Shown here: positions 1-10,405 of the stretch, piece after piece | Position numbering within the stretch: the first letter of the stretch is position 1 | Layout: each line of letters opens with the position of its first letter | Source: Gammaproteobacteria bacterium | Lineage (GTDB): Bacteria; Pseudomonadota; Gammaproteobacteria; JAJFKO01 | Assembly: GCA_021773175.1 (NCBI GenBank) | Contig: JAJFKO010000043.1 | Location: 186,001-250,000, forward strand | Direction: 5' to 3' | DNA: 64,000 bases | Translations under genes and position numbers: made by a program | Notes under the pieces: generated by a model | What the model was told of the DNA's origin: nothing | The model's input: the letters and a program-made list of their open reading frames with translations, nothing else | Databases searched by the model: none

Positions 1-48
1 TTAGTCAACGACAGTTGTATTGGTTATATTATTAATGAGGTAATAAAC

Positions 49-495
49 ATGAAGTTTAGAAAGGCGATGTGGCGTGGAGTAAAGCCTCTTGTTGATGTTC
101 CTAGATGGATGGGCTTGGGACAAATTAAAAAAAATGCTTCATTGATTGGAACCATGGCGAAAGGTGTTTTTACTACTGAAAAAGCGACTCGGGTAGAAAC
201 CTTTTCCGAAGCAAGTCGACGACTTAATCTTTCTGAAACTGAACTACAACAACGACAGAAACAATTTCATACTCTTTTTTTTGTTTTTCTTATTGTTGGC
301 ATATTGTTAATAATTTATTTTATATATAACCTTATTGCTGGCGAGTTTTTTGCGACCTTGTTTAGCTTCGTGGTTGCTTGTATCGCGTTTGTTGAAGCTT
401 TTCGAAATCACTTTTGGTATACCCAAATGAAAAATCGTAAATTAGGCATGTCATTTAAAAATTGGCTGGCTATGTTTCTGAATAAGAAGGTGTGA
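49..495 (+). CDS. icmV: IcmV, Dot/Icm inner-membrane protein
   Basis: This 148-residue protein matches IcmV in size (Legionella about 151 residues), in its two adjacent hydrophobic segments (about residues 73-97 and 100-118), and in position directly before dotA. IcmV is a small inner-membrane component of the type IVB secretion system; its exact role is not settled. The start at 49 follows a GAGG at 37-40. The frame stays open to the window edge, so an earlier start cannot be excluded. Another frame upstream ends with a stop at 33-35 and could be the tail of icmW, but only ten codons are visible, too few to call. The gene ends seven bases before dotA, so the two are surely co-transcribed. 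Confidence 0.88.
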   Translation: MKFRKAMWRGVKPLVDVPRWMGLGQIKKNASLIGTMAKGVFTTEKATRVETFSEASRRLNLSETELQQRQKQFHTLFFVFLIVGILLIIYFIYNLIAGEFFATLFSFVVACIAFVEAFRNHFWYTQMKNRKLGMSFKNWLAMFLNKKV

Positions 496-502
496 TAATA
501 CG

Positions 503-2938
<2,436 letters not shown>

Positions 2939-3032
2939 TCTAATTTCCTAAAGCATCGTACTGCAAGACGCGAGACCTACTGAACTGAAATATTGTATAG
3001 ATTATCCGGCGCTCCGCAGCAAGCTAATTTTT

Positions 3033-3159
3033 ACAGGACTTACGCTAAACACTAATCTCTTTGTTGATTATGTTGTCAAAAAGCCTCACGTATTGCGTAT
3101 ACTATCGGCTATTTTGAAAACATAATTGCCTCGACCTTAGTACTTATCGTAAGTCCTGT
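3033..3159. repeat. Full-length copy of the dispersed inverted-repeat element (127 bp)
   Basis: The ends ACAGGACTTACG (3033-3044) and CGTAAGTCCTGT (3148-3159) are exact reverse complements. Inside lies a second imperfect inverted repeat around GTCAAAAAGCC and GGCTATTTTGAAAA. The whole element aligns with the reverse complement of bases 22086-22211, including the core GCCTCACRTATT and GTATACTATC. No open reading frame fits inside, so it resembles a MITE or a large REP-type hairpin. It occupies the gap between convergent dotA and the Sel1 gene. The rest of that gap (2939-3363) shows only an AT-rich hairpin near 3330. Confidence 0.7.
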
Positions 3160-3329
3160 TTTATTCAAGATAAGGCTTGTTTGATGAAAATTGGAACGTC
3201 GGATTATCAGCTTTTAGCGTCTATTAGAGCGTAAGATTCGTAATAAAATATACGAAAGAATGAAGCGCATAACCATGACTAGATAACGAACTCTTTGTGA
3301 ATTTTATGATGAAGACTGTGTGCTAATGG

Positions 3330-3359
3330 AATGTTAATCCTAAATTTCATATTAACATT
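3330..3359. other. AT-rich hairpin at the 3' end of the Sel1 gene
   Basis: AATGTTAAT (3330-3338) and ATTAACATT (3351-3359) form a perfect 9-bp inverted repeat with a 12-base loop, four bases beyond the Sel1 stop codon. No clear U-run follows on either strand, so it is a weak terminator candidate at best. Confidence 0.35.
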
Positions 3360-3363
3360 AAAT

Positions 3364-4200
3364 TTACGATTTATTCAGCTCAGCTTTTAATTTTTGAAAT
3401 TCAGCAAGGCCAATTTCATTACTAATAGCATGGGCCTCACTAAGTAGCTCATAAGCTTTACGGTGATTTTTGAGTATTTCTCCCCAACCATTATAATAGG
3501 CGAGCCCAAGCTTTGCTTTTCCTGCTGGAGAATGTAGAAGAGCCGATTCTTTATAGAGTTCGAGAGCGACCTCCATATTTTTTTCTAGATTACCGACACC
3601 GATTTGATAGGCTTCTCCAAGCGCCATTTTGGCATAACCTGAGCCTAAGTTAGATGCGTCTTGAAACAGACTAGCGCCTTTAGTTTCATCTTGAGGTAAC
3701 CCACCGAGACCTCCTATATAACAATAGCCCAAGCGTACTTTGGCTATAGCATTGTTCAAATCAGCTGCTTTTTGATATAACGCAACGGCTTTATAGATAC
3801 GTTTACTTTGGTTGCCAAAACCAAATTGGTAAAACATGCCGACATTTGCTATCGCTGCTGGGCTTCCCATCTCTGCTGCTTCTTCAAATAACTCAAGTGC
3901 TTTAGCTTCATCTTTAGCAAGGTTGCCCCATCCAAACATATGGGCACAAGCAAGCTGAGTTTCTGCCATGGGGAAACCGCCTTGTTTCTTAGCCTGTTGG
4001 AAGAAGTGTATAGCTTTACTAAGGGCTGGAGCTTCGACTGGAGGCCATGCAAAAACATATGCGGTACCAAGTAGTACTTTACCTTCAGCGGTTGCCATTA
4101 TTGGATGTTCTTCTAATGGTTGTTGCAATGTTTCAGTCATGAGTTTTAAAGCTTGAGTATTACTTTGACGAAATGCGCGAATGATACTCTCTTTTTCCAT
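3364..4200 (-). CDS. Sel1-repeat (tetratricopeptide-like) protein
   Basis: The product is 278 residues of about six Sel1-like repeats. Recurrent elements are G-Y/M-F-G-x-G, KA..LF/LY..AA, and alanine-rich helices from about residue 45 to the end. Sel1 repeats form helical solenoids used for protein-protein contacts; in Legionella, Sel1 proteins such as LpnE and EnhC act in host interaction. There is no signal peptide when translation begins at 4200, the start chosen because a GAGGG lies about nine bases upstream on the minus strand. Longer starts overlap the transporter gene upstream and add a hydrophobic stretch of unlikely codons. The gene lies between dotA and dotB in a minus-strand group with the transporter and dotBCD. 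A cytoplasmic or secreted scaffold is possible; no substrate can be inferred. Confidence 0.8.
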   Translation of the reverse strand: MEKESIIRAFRQSNTQALKLMTETLQQPLEEHPIMATAEGKVLLGTAYVFAWPPVEAPALSKAIHFFQQAKKQGGFPMAETQLACAHMFGWGNLAKDEAKALELFEEAAEMGSPAAIANVGMFYQFGFGNQSKRIYKAVALYQKAADLNNAIAKVRLGYCYIGGLGGLPQDETKGASLFQDASNLGSGYAKMALGEAYQIGVGNLEKNMEVALELYKESALLHSPAGKAKLGLAYYNGWGEILKNHRKAYELLSEAHAISNEIGLAEFQKLKAELNKS

Positions 4201-4249
4201 TATTATTTCCCTCGTGGCAAGCATTAATACGTCAATAATAGCAGTGTTT

Positions 4250-5665
4250 TTAATCGTAGTCATTAGCAAGATTAAAGCATAAGTTGAAACAAGAAAAACC
4301 AATGGGGATAAGAAGTGGTGCAGCCATCATTAATGCAAAAGCAGGAAAAATTTGCATCCACGTAATGGCAAAAATAGAAAAGATGACAATAATACAAGCA
4401 AGAATGTTATGAATGGTTTTGCCGGGTCGTCGAAAGTAAGTTTTCTCGCCTGGTGGTAGCATTCCCATGTCGATACGAGCAATGTGCTCAGGTTTTCGTA
4501 AACAAAAATAGATAATCAGTATATTAAAGATCACTAGGCTATAGCGACAAATTGTAGAGCCTAGTATTGACGCTATCTGTGAGGTAAATAATGGGGTTAT
4601 CACTGCTGGTAGAATAGAGGAATGCCAGGCGACATAAGTTAATGACAGCAGGAAAGGGAGCAATAAAATGCCACAAATAAAGGTTCTAATGGAACGTCCT
4701 TGAGAAATATAGACTAAAGCCGATGTAATAGTAGGGGTGGCTAAGATCCACCATGCCCAAGAAAAAATAAGCCATTCATGTTGCCAGTTGCCTTGTTGAA
4801 TGAGTTTAGTTGCTGCTGAGTGAGGAATGGTACGACCATGATGCAACTCGTAGTAGGCAATTAAACTATTTAAAGACACGACTAACATAATAAGAATAAG
4901 ACTATAAATAAAGATAAACGTGGATATAGGGATTCTTCGCTGACTAATGCTTATTAGTAATTTTTGTATACGTCGCATACGCGTTATCCAGTATAGAAAA
5001 AAACCGATAAACAATGTGGCAATAGAATAATATTGTAGTGTCGCCAAATGAAAAAGTTGATTGAGGTCATAAATGATTTGATAAACAGTTAAGCCAATAA
5101 TAACGCCAATAATAAATAGATTTGATATACGAACTAAGAAATCACAGGCAGGTCCTAATAGCGTTTCAATGACCGTATTAATAAAAATGCCAGCTGCTGT
5201 GTCTTTCAATAAACCAGAGGTTTGTTTATTAAAATAGGTATAGCCAATTGACGTGGCAACAATTGCGTAGAGGCACCAAGGAAAAAGTCCCCACTGAAAG
5301 GTAACATTGTTCATTAAAAGGTTACTTGCTGCCATAAAATTAATAGTCTTATGAAGCGGTGCGGGTAGTGTTGTAAAAATAATAGAACTAATGCTGATAA
5401 ATAGAAGTATGCTAACTATTTCAATAGCAAATATTCTCACTAGCCAAGGAATGTAACTGTATACGGGTAGTGTTGATTTTGAGGTAAACTTTGTTTTGCT
5501 GTATTTACTTAATAGTAAGAAAACGACCATAAATAATAATAAATAATCTAGAGAGAAGGCGTGTATTAATGCGTTGTTTAAAAAAAAGAATAAAAATAGT
5601 GCCGTTATGATAACAGGAATAGCAGTAAGCTTATAAAGCTGACCTTTGAGGAGTGCGTCTTTCAT
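4250..5665 (-). CDS. Divergent BCCT-family (betaine/choline/carnitine-like) transporter
   Basis: This 471-residue polytopic membrane protein has about twelve hydrophobic segments. Two regions resemble BCCT transporters: a WGLFPWCLYAI segment (about residues 126-136), like the family's HWGLHPWAIYA, and an IFSWAWWI segment (about 302-309) followed by SQGRSIR, like the conserved YWAWW...SRGRT region around the substrate-binding tryptophans. It is shorter than typical BCCT proteins (about 500-700 residues) and otherwise very divergent. The expected role is sodium- or proton-coupled uptake or exchange of quaternary amines, or a derived substrate. It lies between the Sel1 gene and dotB on the same strand. 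Confidence 0.6.
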   Translation of the reverse strand: MKDALLKGQLYKLTAIPVIITALFLFFFLNNALIHAFSLDYLLLFMVVFLLLSKYSKTKFTSKSTLPVYSYIPWLVRIFAIEIVSILLFISISSIIFTTLPAPLHKTINFMAASNLLMNNVTFQWGLFPWCLYAIVATSIGYTYFNKQTSGLLKDTAAGIFINTVIETLLGPACDFLVRISNLFIIGVIIGLTVYQIIYDLNQLFHLATLQYYSIATLFIGFFLYWITRMRRIQKLLISISQRRIPISTFIFIYSLILIMLVVSLNSLIAYYELHHGRTIPHSAATKLIQQGNWQHEWLIFSWAWWILATPTITSALVYISQGRSIRTFICGILLLPFLLSLTYVAWHSSILPAVITPLFTSQIASILGSTICRYSLVIFNILIIYFCLRKPEHIARIDMGMLPPGEKTYFRRPGKTIHNILACIIVIFSIFAITWMQIFPAFALMMAAPLLIPIGFSCFNLCFNLANDYD

Positions 5666-5708
5666 TTATTCTTTAGCCTTTTTACATAAGTCCTATAGAG
5701 TTTTATTC

Positions 5709-6839
5709 TTAACTGCTGCGAGAGCCACGTTCTAATAGCTTATAAGTCCGTTCTGAAATTTGTCCGGCATCAAATTTCTTTTTGGCATCAACAATCATTG
5801 GTTGGCCTTTACGATGCAATAGTTCGCGAGTTTTTGCAGTGATGCGATCTAAATCTGAGTCTAATAGTTCATTACGGATGTCTTCATCGAAGACTAAAAA
5901 TTCTCTTAAAGCTACGCGTTTATCGTCAATAGAAGGCACTAATTGCTGCCAGACAATTAAGCGTGTTGTTTCAAGAATATCAACTGTTCTAGCTTGACGT
6001 TCTTCTTTTGGGAAAGCCGTGACTAAGCGTCGAATCGTTTCAGCAACCCCATTCGCATGGACTGTTGTATAAACAGGGTGTCCTGTTAATGCTGCTTCAA
6101 CCACAGCACTGATAGTTTCAGGATCACGCGATTCACCAACGAGAATTAAATGTGGTTTACGTCGCAGAGCATTACGCACACCGCGCGCAAATGATGGGAT
6201 ATGCCGCGGTACTTCTGATTGACTAACAATAGAAGACGGTTTTTCAATTGAATCAAAAACAAACTCTATTGGCGCTTCATAGGTTAGAATTTTGCGATTA
6301 CTGTCGGCTTTTTCGGCCAAATCTTTGATCATAGAGGCCAGTAAAGTACTTTTACCGGAGCCTGTGGCACCTGATATATAAACGACACCTTGATAAGGTG
6401 CATAGGCTTGTAAAATTTCTGGTTCTAAATTGAGAGTGTCGAGATCTGGTGGCTCATAAGGAATAGAACGCAATGTAATTTGAATAGCTTCATTACCTTC
6501 AACCTGACAACCCGTGCCATTAACACGATAGCGATAACGTTCATTACGGTTTGGGCGAAGTTCATAATGCGTATCAACATCCTGACCACTAAGGATTTGA
6601 GCGGTACCATTTGGTCCATAAATATAATTAAGAACTTCACCAACTTCAGTATTAGACAGTTTGCGTCGAGTAACTTTTAATAGTTTGCCATAGACTTCAG
6701 CAAAAATTGCTTCCCCAGTTTGAATTGTGATATCTGATGCATTTAAATTTTCACAAAACATTAAGACGCGATCGACATCTGCTGGTTTAAAGCGGCTGGG
6801 TTCATTTGAAATGAGGTGTTCCATGAGGTATTTTTCCAT
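5709..6839 (-). CDS. dotB: DotB, hexameric secretion ATPase
   Basis: DotB is the PilT/VirB11-like cytoplasmic ATPase that docks at the Dot/Icm inner-membrane complex. The 376-residue product (Legionella 377) shows Walker A GATGSGKST at about 157-165, Walker B/Asp-box region LILVGESRDPETI at about 231-243, and a His-box TGHPVYTTVHA at about 252-262. The first Met overlaps the end of dotC by 38 bases and has no clear ribosome-binding site. An in-frame Met five codons later (base 6824) is an alternative start. It forms a translationally coupled group dotD-dotC-dotB transcribed on the minus strand. The order dotDCB is the same as in Legionella and Coxiella. Confidence 0.96.
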   Translation of the reverse strand: MEKYLMEHLISNEPSRFKPADVDRVLMFCENLNASDITIQTGEAIFAEVYGKLLKVTRRKLSNTEVGEVLNYIYGPNGTAQILSGQDVDTHYELRPNRNERYRYRVNGTGCQVEGNEAIQITLRSIPYEPPDLDTLNLEPEILQAYAPYQGVVYISGATGSGKSTLLASMIKDLAEKADSNRKILTYEAPIEFVFDSIEKPSSIVSQSEVPRHIPSFARGVRNALRRKPHLILVGESRDPETISAVVEAALTGHPVYTTVHANGVAETIRRLVTAFPKEERQARTVDILETTRLIVWQQLVPSIDDKRVALREFLVFDEDIRNELLDSDLDRITAKTRELLHRKGQPMIVDAKKKFDAGQISERTYKLLERGSRSS

Positions 6840-7668
6840 AGAGTAATAGTTTTCTTATTATATGGTCTTCAGCTGGTAGTTTTACCGCAGGTAGCCATTG
6901 ATGACTATTTGGATTCAAACGCGGTAATGCTGTAATGCGTAAGACCTGGTCATTGACGCGCATGGCATTGCCTCCACCGGTAACGCCTAAGTTAGATTTT
7001 ATAACATAGGGAGGGCTAACCATGTGTTCAGCCAATAACTCTCTATATAATATTATACCATTATAGTTGCGACGCAAGCGGGCGACATTCGCGGAGAAAA
7101 TACTAGTGGCTTGTTCTAAGCCTTGGTGCCAGCCAAGAGTCACGTATTCTTTCCAAACCTTTTGTTCTGCACAACAGCGTGGTAATAAGGCGGGATCTGG
7201 GCGGCCAGGCTTAGGAAATGCCATCCATAGGTAGTCTCGCCAAGTTGGTGGTACTGTAACAATTTTTGCTTGTTGCGCTATCCGATAAACTCTTCCGGCT
7301 AGACGTAAAGCATCAGTGCCATCTAAGCGCATAGCATTATCTGCGACTGTTAGCACTGGCGGAAGGACGTTGCGATGCATTACTAAAATACTGAAGTTAA
7401 AAATTTGATCGAGACTACGCCCATTTTTGTCTAGGAGAGCATCAATTTTTTCAGATTGAACCGCTAATGCTTCTTGAGCGCCAAGTTTTAATGCCGTATC
7501 TTGCATTGCTTGCATACGAATGCCACTGCTGCCCGTTGTATGCAGAACTTTATCGGAATTAAGCGTTTGTAGCTGTAATAGTGGATCATTTGGGACACGT
7601 GAAGCACAGCCGGTGAGAACACAGCTAATTAAAAAAAGGATTAATCCAGTGACAATTTTTGTTTTCAT
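6802..7668 (-). CDS. dotC: DotC, outer-membrane lipoprotein of the Dot/Icm core
   Basis: DotC is a lipoprotein that, with DotD, recruits DotH to the outer membrane and forms the core ring. The 288-residue product begins with a lipoprotein signal peptide whose lipobox is LTGC (Cys21), followed by ASRVPNDPLLQLQ. Its length is close to the Legionella protein (303). Matching landmarks include a W-x-D-Y-L-W segment and a conserved central region with a Cys-Cys pair near 163-164. Its start is three bases after dotD and its end overlaps dotB. Confidence 0.94.
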   Translation of the reverse strand: MKTKIVTGLILFLISCVLTGCASRVPNDPLLQLQTLNSDKVLHTTGSSGIRMQAMQDTALKLGAQEALAVQSEKIDALLDKNGRSLDQIFNFSILVMHRNVLPPVLTVADNAMRLDGTDALRLAGRVYRIAQQAKIVTVPPTWRDYLWMAFPKPGRPDPALLPRCCAEQKVWKEYVTLGWHQGLEQATSIFSANVARLRRNYNGIILYRELLAEHMVSPPYVIKSNLGVTGGGNAMRVNDQVLRITALPRLNPNSHQWLPAVKLPAEDHIIRKLLLYGKIPHGTPHFK

Positions 7669-7671
7669 GTA

Positions 7672-8148
7672 TTAGGTTTTCGCATAGCGTAATTCAACAG
7701 TTCTTGAAGCAGGGAATACCACAACATCTGCGTGTTTTTCTGCTTGGTAACCAATGTCCTGTAGTATTTCACCAAGAGGTTTATTATGTTCAACAACGGT
7801 TACTAAAATTGGAATGGCAGGAGCTCTACCTAATATCACGAAACGGTAGCCTGTCATGGCGGCAACACGCGAAACAACTTGTTGAATGGGGCCATACCAA
7901 TCAACGGATGCTTTCATACCCATGCCATAAGTGTCAGGGTTGGGTGGTGGCAGAATTTTTGCTGAGGGATGAATCGCCTGTTCTATTTGCGCTAAGTTAT
8001 CAAGAGAGTGTGTAGCGGTCGTGGCTGCTTCGCTTAATTTAATACCCGCTAGATAGGGTTGTGATGGTCGATATTTTGCTGGGCTCGAACAGCCCGAAAT
8101 TAGCATTGGCAGAAGTACAACAAGAATCGCTATTATTATTTTCATCAT
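7672..8148 (-). CDS. dotD: DotD, outer-membrane lipoprotein of the Dot/Icm core
   Basis: The 158-residue product (Legionella 163) starts with a hydrophobic signal and lipobox LISGC (Cys20), then a proline-rich linker and a compact domain. In known DotD structures this domain has a secretin N0-like fold. It partners with DotC in the outer-membrane core. Two consecutive ATG codons are available; I kept the first. It is the first gene of the minus-strand dotDCB group and is divergent from icmT across about 300 bases. Confidence 0.93.
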   Translation of the reverse strand: MMKIIIAILVVLLPMLISGCSSPAKYRPSQPYLAGIKLSEAATTATHSLDNLAQIEQAIHPSAKILPPPNPDTYGMGMKASVDWYGPIQQVVSRVAAMTGYRFVILGRAPAIPILVTVVEHNKPLGEILQDIGYQAEKHADVVVFPASRTVELRYAKT

Positions 8149-8249
8149 GCCGGTCTTATTCGTTATTGTTGATTTTGATGATTGATAATATGGACTCTTA
8201 TCTTACGAATCCAATGTTTACCAATTCCCCCAGATACCCGCTTTTTAAG

Positions 8250-8268
8250 TTAGGTGAACATTACCTAA
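8250..8268. promoter_or_regulatory. Palindrome in the divergent dotD-icmT promoter region
   Basis: TTAGGT (8250-8255) and ACCTAA (8263-8268) form a perfect 6-bp inverted repeat with a 7-base spacer in the only large gap between dotD and icmT (8149-8451). Its form and position suit an operator for divergent promoters, but no known regulator consensus is recognised. Confidence 0.3.
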
Positions 8269-8344
8269 TAAAGAAAAAAAAATCAATAAATTGTAGCATC
8301 TCCTTGGTCGAACTACAGGATTTGCTAGAAAACATAAGAATCCT

Positions 8345-8373
8345 TTGCTAGCATTCAAATTAGAGGTTATGAT
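8345..8373 (+). promoter_or_regulatory. Candidate sigma-70 promoter for icmT-icmS
   Basis: A TTGCTA (8345-8350) and a TATGAT (8368-8373) are separated by exactly 17 bases, about 80 bases upstream of icmT. This is the best promoter-like match in the gap. AT-rich DNA yields such matches by chance, so the call is moderate. Confidence 0.45.
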
Positions 8374-8451
8374 TTACCGGATTTAATCTTCTGAGACTTT
8401 GGCCATTATCGCAACGTTTCAAGGCATCAAACGAAGAGAGAGTAGAAAAAT

Positions 8452-8706
8452 ATGCCAAAAGAAGGCGCACATTGGCGCGATAGCGCAAGAACTCCACGAT
8501 TTTTCTTTATTGATTCAAGAGCCGCATTTCCATTTTTGCTATTCTTAATGCACATTTCTTGGTGGACTTTATGGATTGCTCTCATTACAGTGAGCTTTTT
8601 CTGGATATTAGAACGTTATGGCTTTACGGTGCCTGTATTCTTGCGTTTGGCACGAAGTTATTTAGGCGGGAAACGTAAACAAGCGATTCCATGGTGGAAA
8701 AATTAG
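8452..8706 (+). CDS. icmT: IcmT, small Dot/Icm membrane protein
   Basis: The product has 84 residues (Legionella 86) with two hydrophobic segments (about 26-42 and 44-60) and the family-like N-terminus AHWRDSARTPRFFFIDSRAA. IcmT is a small inner-membrane protein; in Legionella it is linked to pore formation and host exit. It is followed nine bases later by icmS, the conserved icmTS pair. Confidence 0.92.
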   Translation: MPKEGAHWRDSARTPRFFFIDSRAAFPFLLFLMHISWWTLWIALITVSFFWILERYGFTVPVFLRLARSYLGGKRKQAIPWWKN

Positions 8707-8715
8707 AGGTAAGAC

Positions 8716-9054
8716 ATGGATCTGCAGAAAAAAATGCTATTTATCGTTAAACAGATGCGAGCTAATTTTCAATTAAATGAAAATTCTATTAGTTATCAAG
8801 AAGTATTCTCTGAAATGGGACTTTTGCCAGCTATTGCTCGACGCGCTGATCAATTGTGTTCACTGTGTTTAGGTTATGGGATTGGCGTGACCTTTGAAGA
8901 AGCCGAAGGCTCTTTGCTTGGCGTCAAAGTTGTATTTGATGAGGTAACGCCTGATTCATTACGTTTGTTATGTATGGCGGATGTCGTCAACGAACTAATT
9001 AATTCAGCGCCAACTAAAGACGTTACACCGTTAGATGAGTTGATGTATGATTAA
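8716..9054 (+). CDS. icmS: IcmS, type IVB effector chaperone
   Basis: The product is a 112-residue acidic cytoplasmic protein (Legionella 114). IcmS pairs with IcmW to bind effectors and attach to the C-terminal tail of the coupling protein DotL (IcmO). Recognisable features are the order icmT-icmS, the length, an N-terminal amphipathic helix, and the family-like segment about residues 35-75 containing ARRADQLCSLCLGYGIG. An AGAGG precedes the start. IcmW itself is not in the window. Confidence 0.92.
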   Translation: MDLQKKMLFIVKQMRANFQLNENSISYQEVFSEMGLLPAIARRADQLCSLCLGYGIGVTFEEAEGSLLGVKVVFDEVTPDSLRLLCMADVVNELINSAPTKDVTPLDELMYD

Positions 9055-9193
9055 ATTTTACTCTAAGTTACTCTTTTTGTAGGACATTATAAAATAAAGC
9101 TAGTAATCAATATAATTTCTGGTAATCTAACTGCGATTAATGCCATAGGGACATGGGGCATATCTTACAAGAAATGGTAATAATTGACCGTTT

Positions 9194-9213
9194 CTTAATT
9201 TTTCGTTAAGTTT
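9194..9213 (+). promoter_or_regulatory. PmrA-box-like tandem repeat upstream of the FIR-position gene and icmQ
   Basis: CTTAATTTT, a 2-base gap (TC), then GTTAAGTTT gives two half-sites 11 bases apart. The published PmrA consensus in Legionella and Coxiella is cTTAATatT-N2-cTTAATatT. The first half differs at one position and the second at three. A TATCAT at 9221-9226 is suitably placed as a -10 with the box covering the -35 region. The remainder of the 9055-9367 gap holds no gene I can support. Confidence 0.45.
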
Positions 9214-9367
9214 TGCCAACTATCATTCAAGGAACTACACTAATACTGTATACGTAGTGAACAGCATGTTTGTGCGTCATTACATATAGACATGAAGTCA
9301 CTGTATTAGGGAGAGGTCAAGGAGAGCTGAATAATAATAAGAATAACAGCGAAAAAGAGATAGAATT

Positions 9368-9586
9368 ATGGCAATACCAACAAAAGATACACAAGATGCT
9401 TTAAGAGAGGGCTCGGAGTTAGCCGACAAAGTTCTTAGTGTATTTGATAGAATGCACAAGCATCATTTAGGACAACAGCCGGATGCTGCTAAAGGTTTAA
9501 TAATTGGCAATACTGCTGATTTACGAAGACCTGGAGGTCGCGGGACAACGCCGACTCCAACTCCAAAGACACCAACAAAACGTTAA
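9368..9586 (+). CDS. Small protein in the IcmR (FIR) position, candidate IcmQ partner
   Basis: This encodes 72 residues that I do not recognise by sequence. The first half (about residues 5-35) can form an amphipathic helix; the second half is low-complexity, ending in a Pro-Thr-Lys tail (TPTPTPKTPTKR). It lies between icmS and icmQ and ends 33 bases before icmQ. In Legionella species and Coxiella this slot encodes IcmR or non-homologous functional replacements (FIR proteins) that bind IcmQ through an amphipathic helix and keep it soluble. The inference of an IcmQ chaperone comes from position, size and helix pattern only. Confidence 0.6.
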   Translation: MAIPTKDTQDALREGSELADKVLSVFDRMHKHHLGQQPDAAKGLIIGNTADLRRPGGRGTTPTPTPKTPTKR

Positions 9587-9619
9587 AGAATAACGACATC
9601 TTTTTAACTGGGAAAGGGA

Positions 9620-10405
9620 ATGGCTGATCAGGATGATAATAAGCGCGGAACTAAATCAACGTATGTAACGAAAACTGTCCGCGTAGAATCCACATCTTTC
9701 CTTTCCAGTAAAACCAAACCGGATATTGACGCGCATCTTGCGAAATACGCAAAGAATATTAAAGTCTATCAAGATTTAAAAATCGCTATTCAAGATCTTC
9801 AAGCCAGTTATCAAGCGCAATACGGCCGTATTGTGACTAGTGATATCGAAATTAATAAAAAATACATCGACATTTTAGACCATGCCCTAGCGAGTGGAGA
9901 TTGGCAGGGGGGTATGTTATTTGAAACGGCACGTAAGGATTTACAGAATTTACGCGATCAGATGGTGCAAGAGCTCGAGCTTGGCGATAAGCAAGTAGAG
10001 TTATTAGATGCTGGTGAAATATCTGAATTAGCAGAAGATGAAATGGATGTTTATGCGGGATTACATTTATCGACGGGTGCGGTATTGGAAACCTGGGAAA
10101 CGTCACTCAGAGCATTAGCTAAGATCAGTGTTGGTCGACCCATTTATCGTGAAGAAGCCCACGTCAAAGAGTATTTAAATACTAAAGTTAATAAAAAGCG
10201 CGATACCTATGTCGTTGTGCGTATTAAAAAGAGCAATGTCTTAATCCCACGCAATAAAGATTATTATGCATTAGATAAAGCGGGCCATGAATTACTACTC
10301 TTACGAGAAGGCGCGTTAAAACCCGAAAATATTCTCAGCTTTGTTTATAATAATAAACCTTGTCTTTTTAAAAATGGTCATGTCATCAAACCTGAAGATA
10401 ATTAA
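9620..10405 (+). CDS. icmQ: IcmQ, pore-forming/NAD-binding Dot/Icm protein with N-terminal extension
   Basis: The product has 261 residues, against about 191 in Legionella. The region from about residue 80 matches the IcmQ N-terminal helical domain (IDILDHALASGDWQ..., then RKDLQNLRDQM). The region from about 168 matches its C-terminal domain (GRPIYREEAHVKEYLNTK). In Legionella, IcmQ inserts into membranes and its C-terminal domain binds NAD+ with a fold related to ADP-ribosyltransferases. The first about 75 residues are an extra basic and helical segment not expected in the family. A GGGAAAGGGA run precedes the start. The stop codon overlaps the stop of the opposite-strand gene downstream. 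Confidence 0.85.
   Translation: MADQDDNKRGTKSTYVTKTVRVESTSFLSSKTKPDIDAHLAKYAKNIKVYQDLKIAIQDLQASYQAQYGRIVTSDIEINKKYIDILDHALASGDWQGGMLFETARKDLQNLRDQMVQELELGDKQVELLDAGEISELAEDEMDVYAGLHLSTGAVLETWETSLRALAKISVGRPIYREEAHVKEYLNTKVNKKRDTYVVVRIKKSNVLIPRNKDYYALDKAGHELLLLREGALKPENILSFVYNNKPCLFKNGHVIKPEDN

Noticed and set aside
1..35. Tail of icmW before icmV
   Set aside because: A frame ends at 33-35, but ten codons are not enough to identify any protein.
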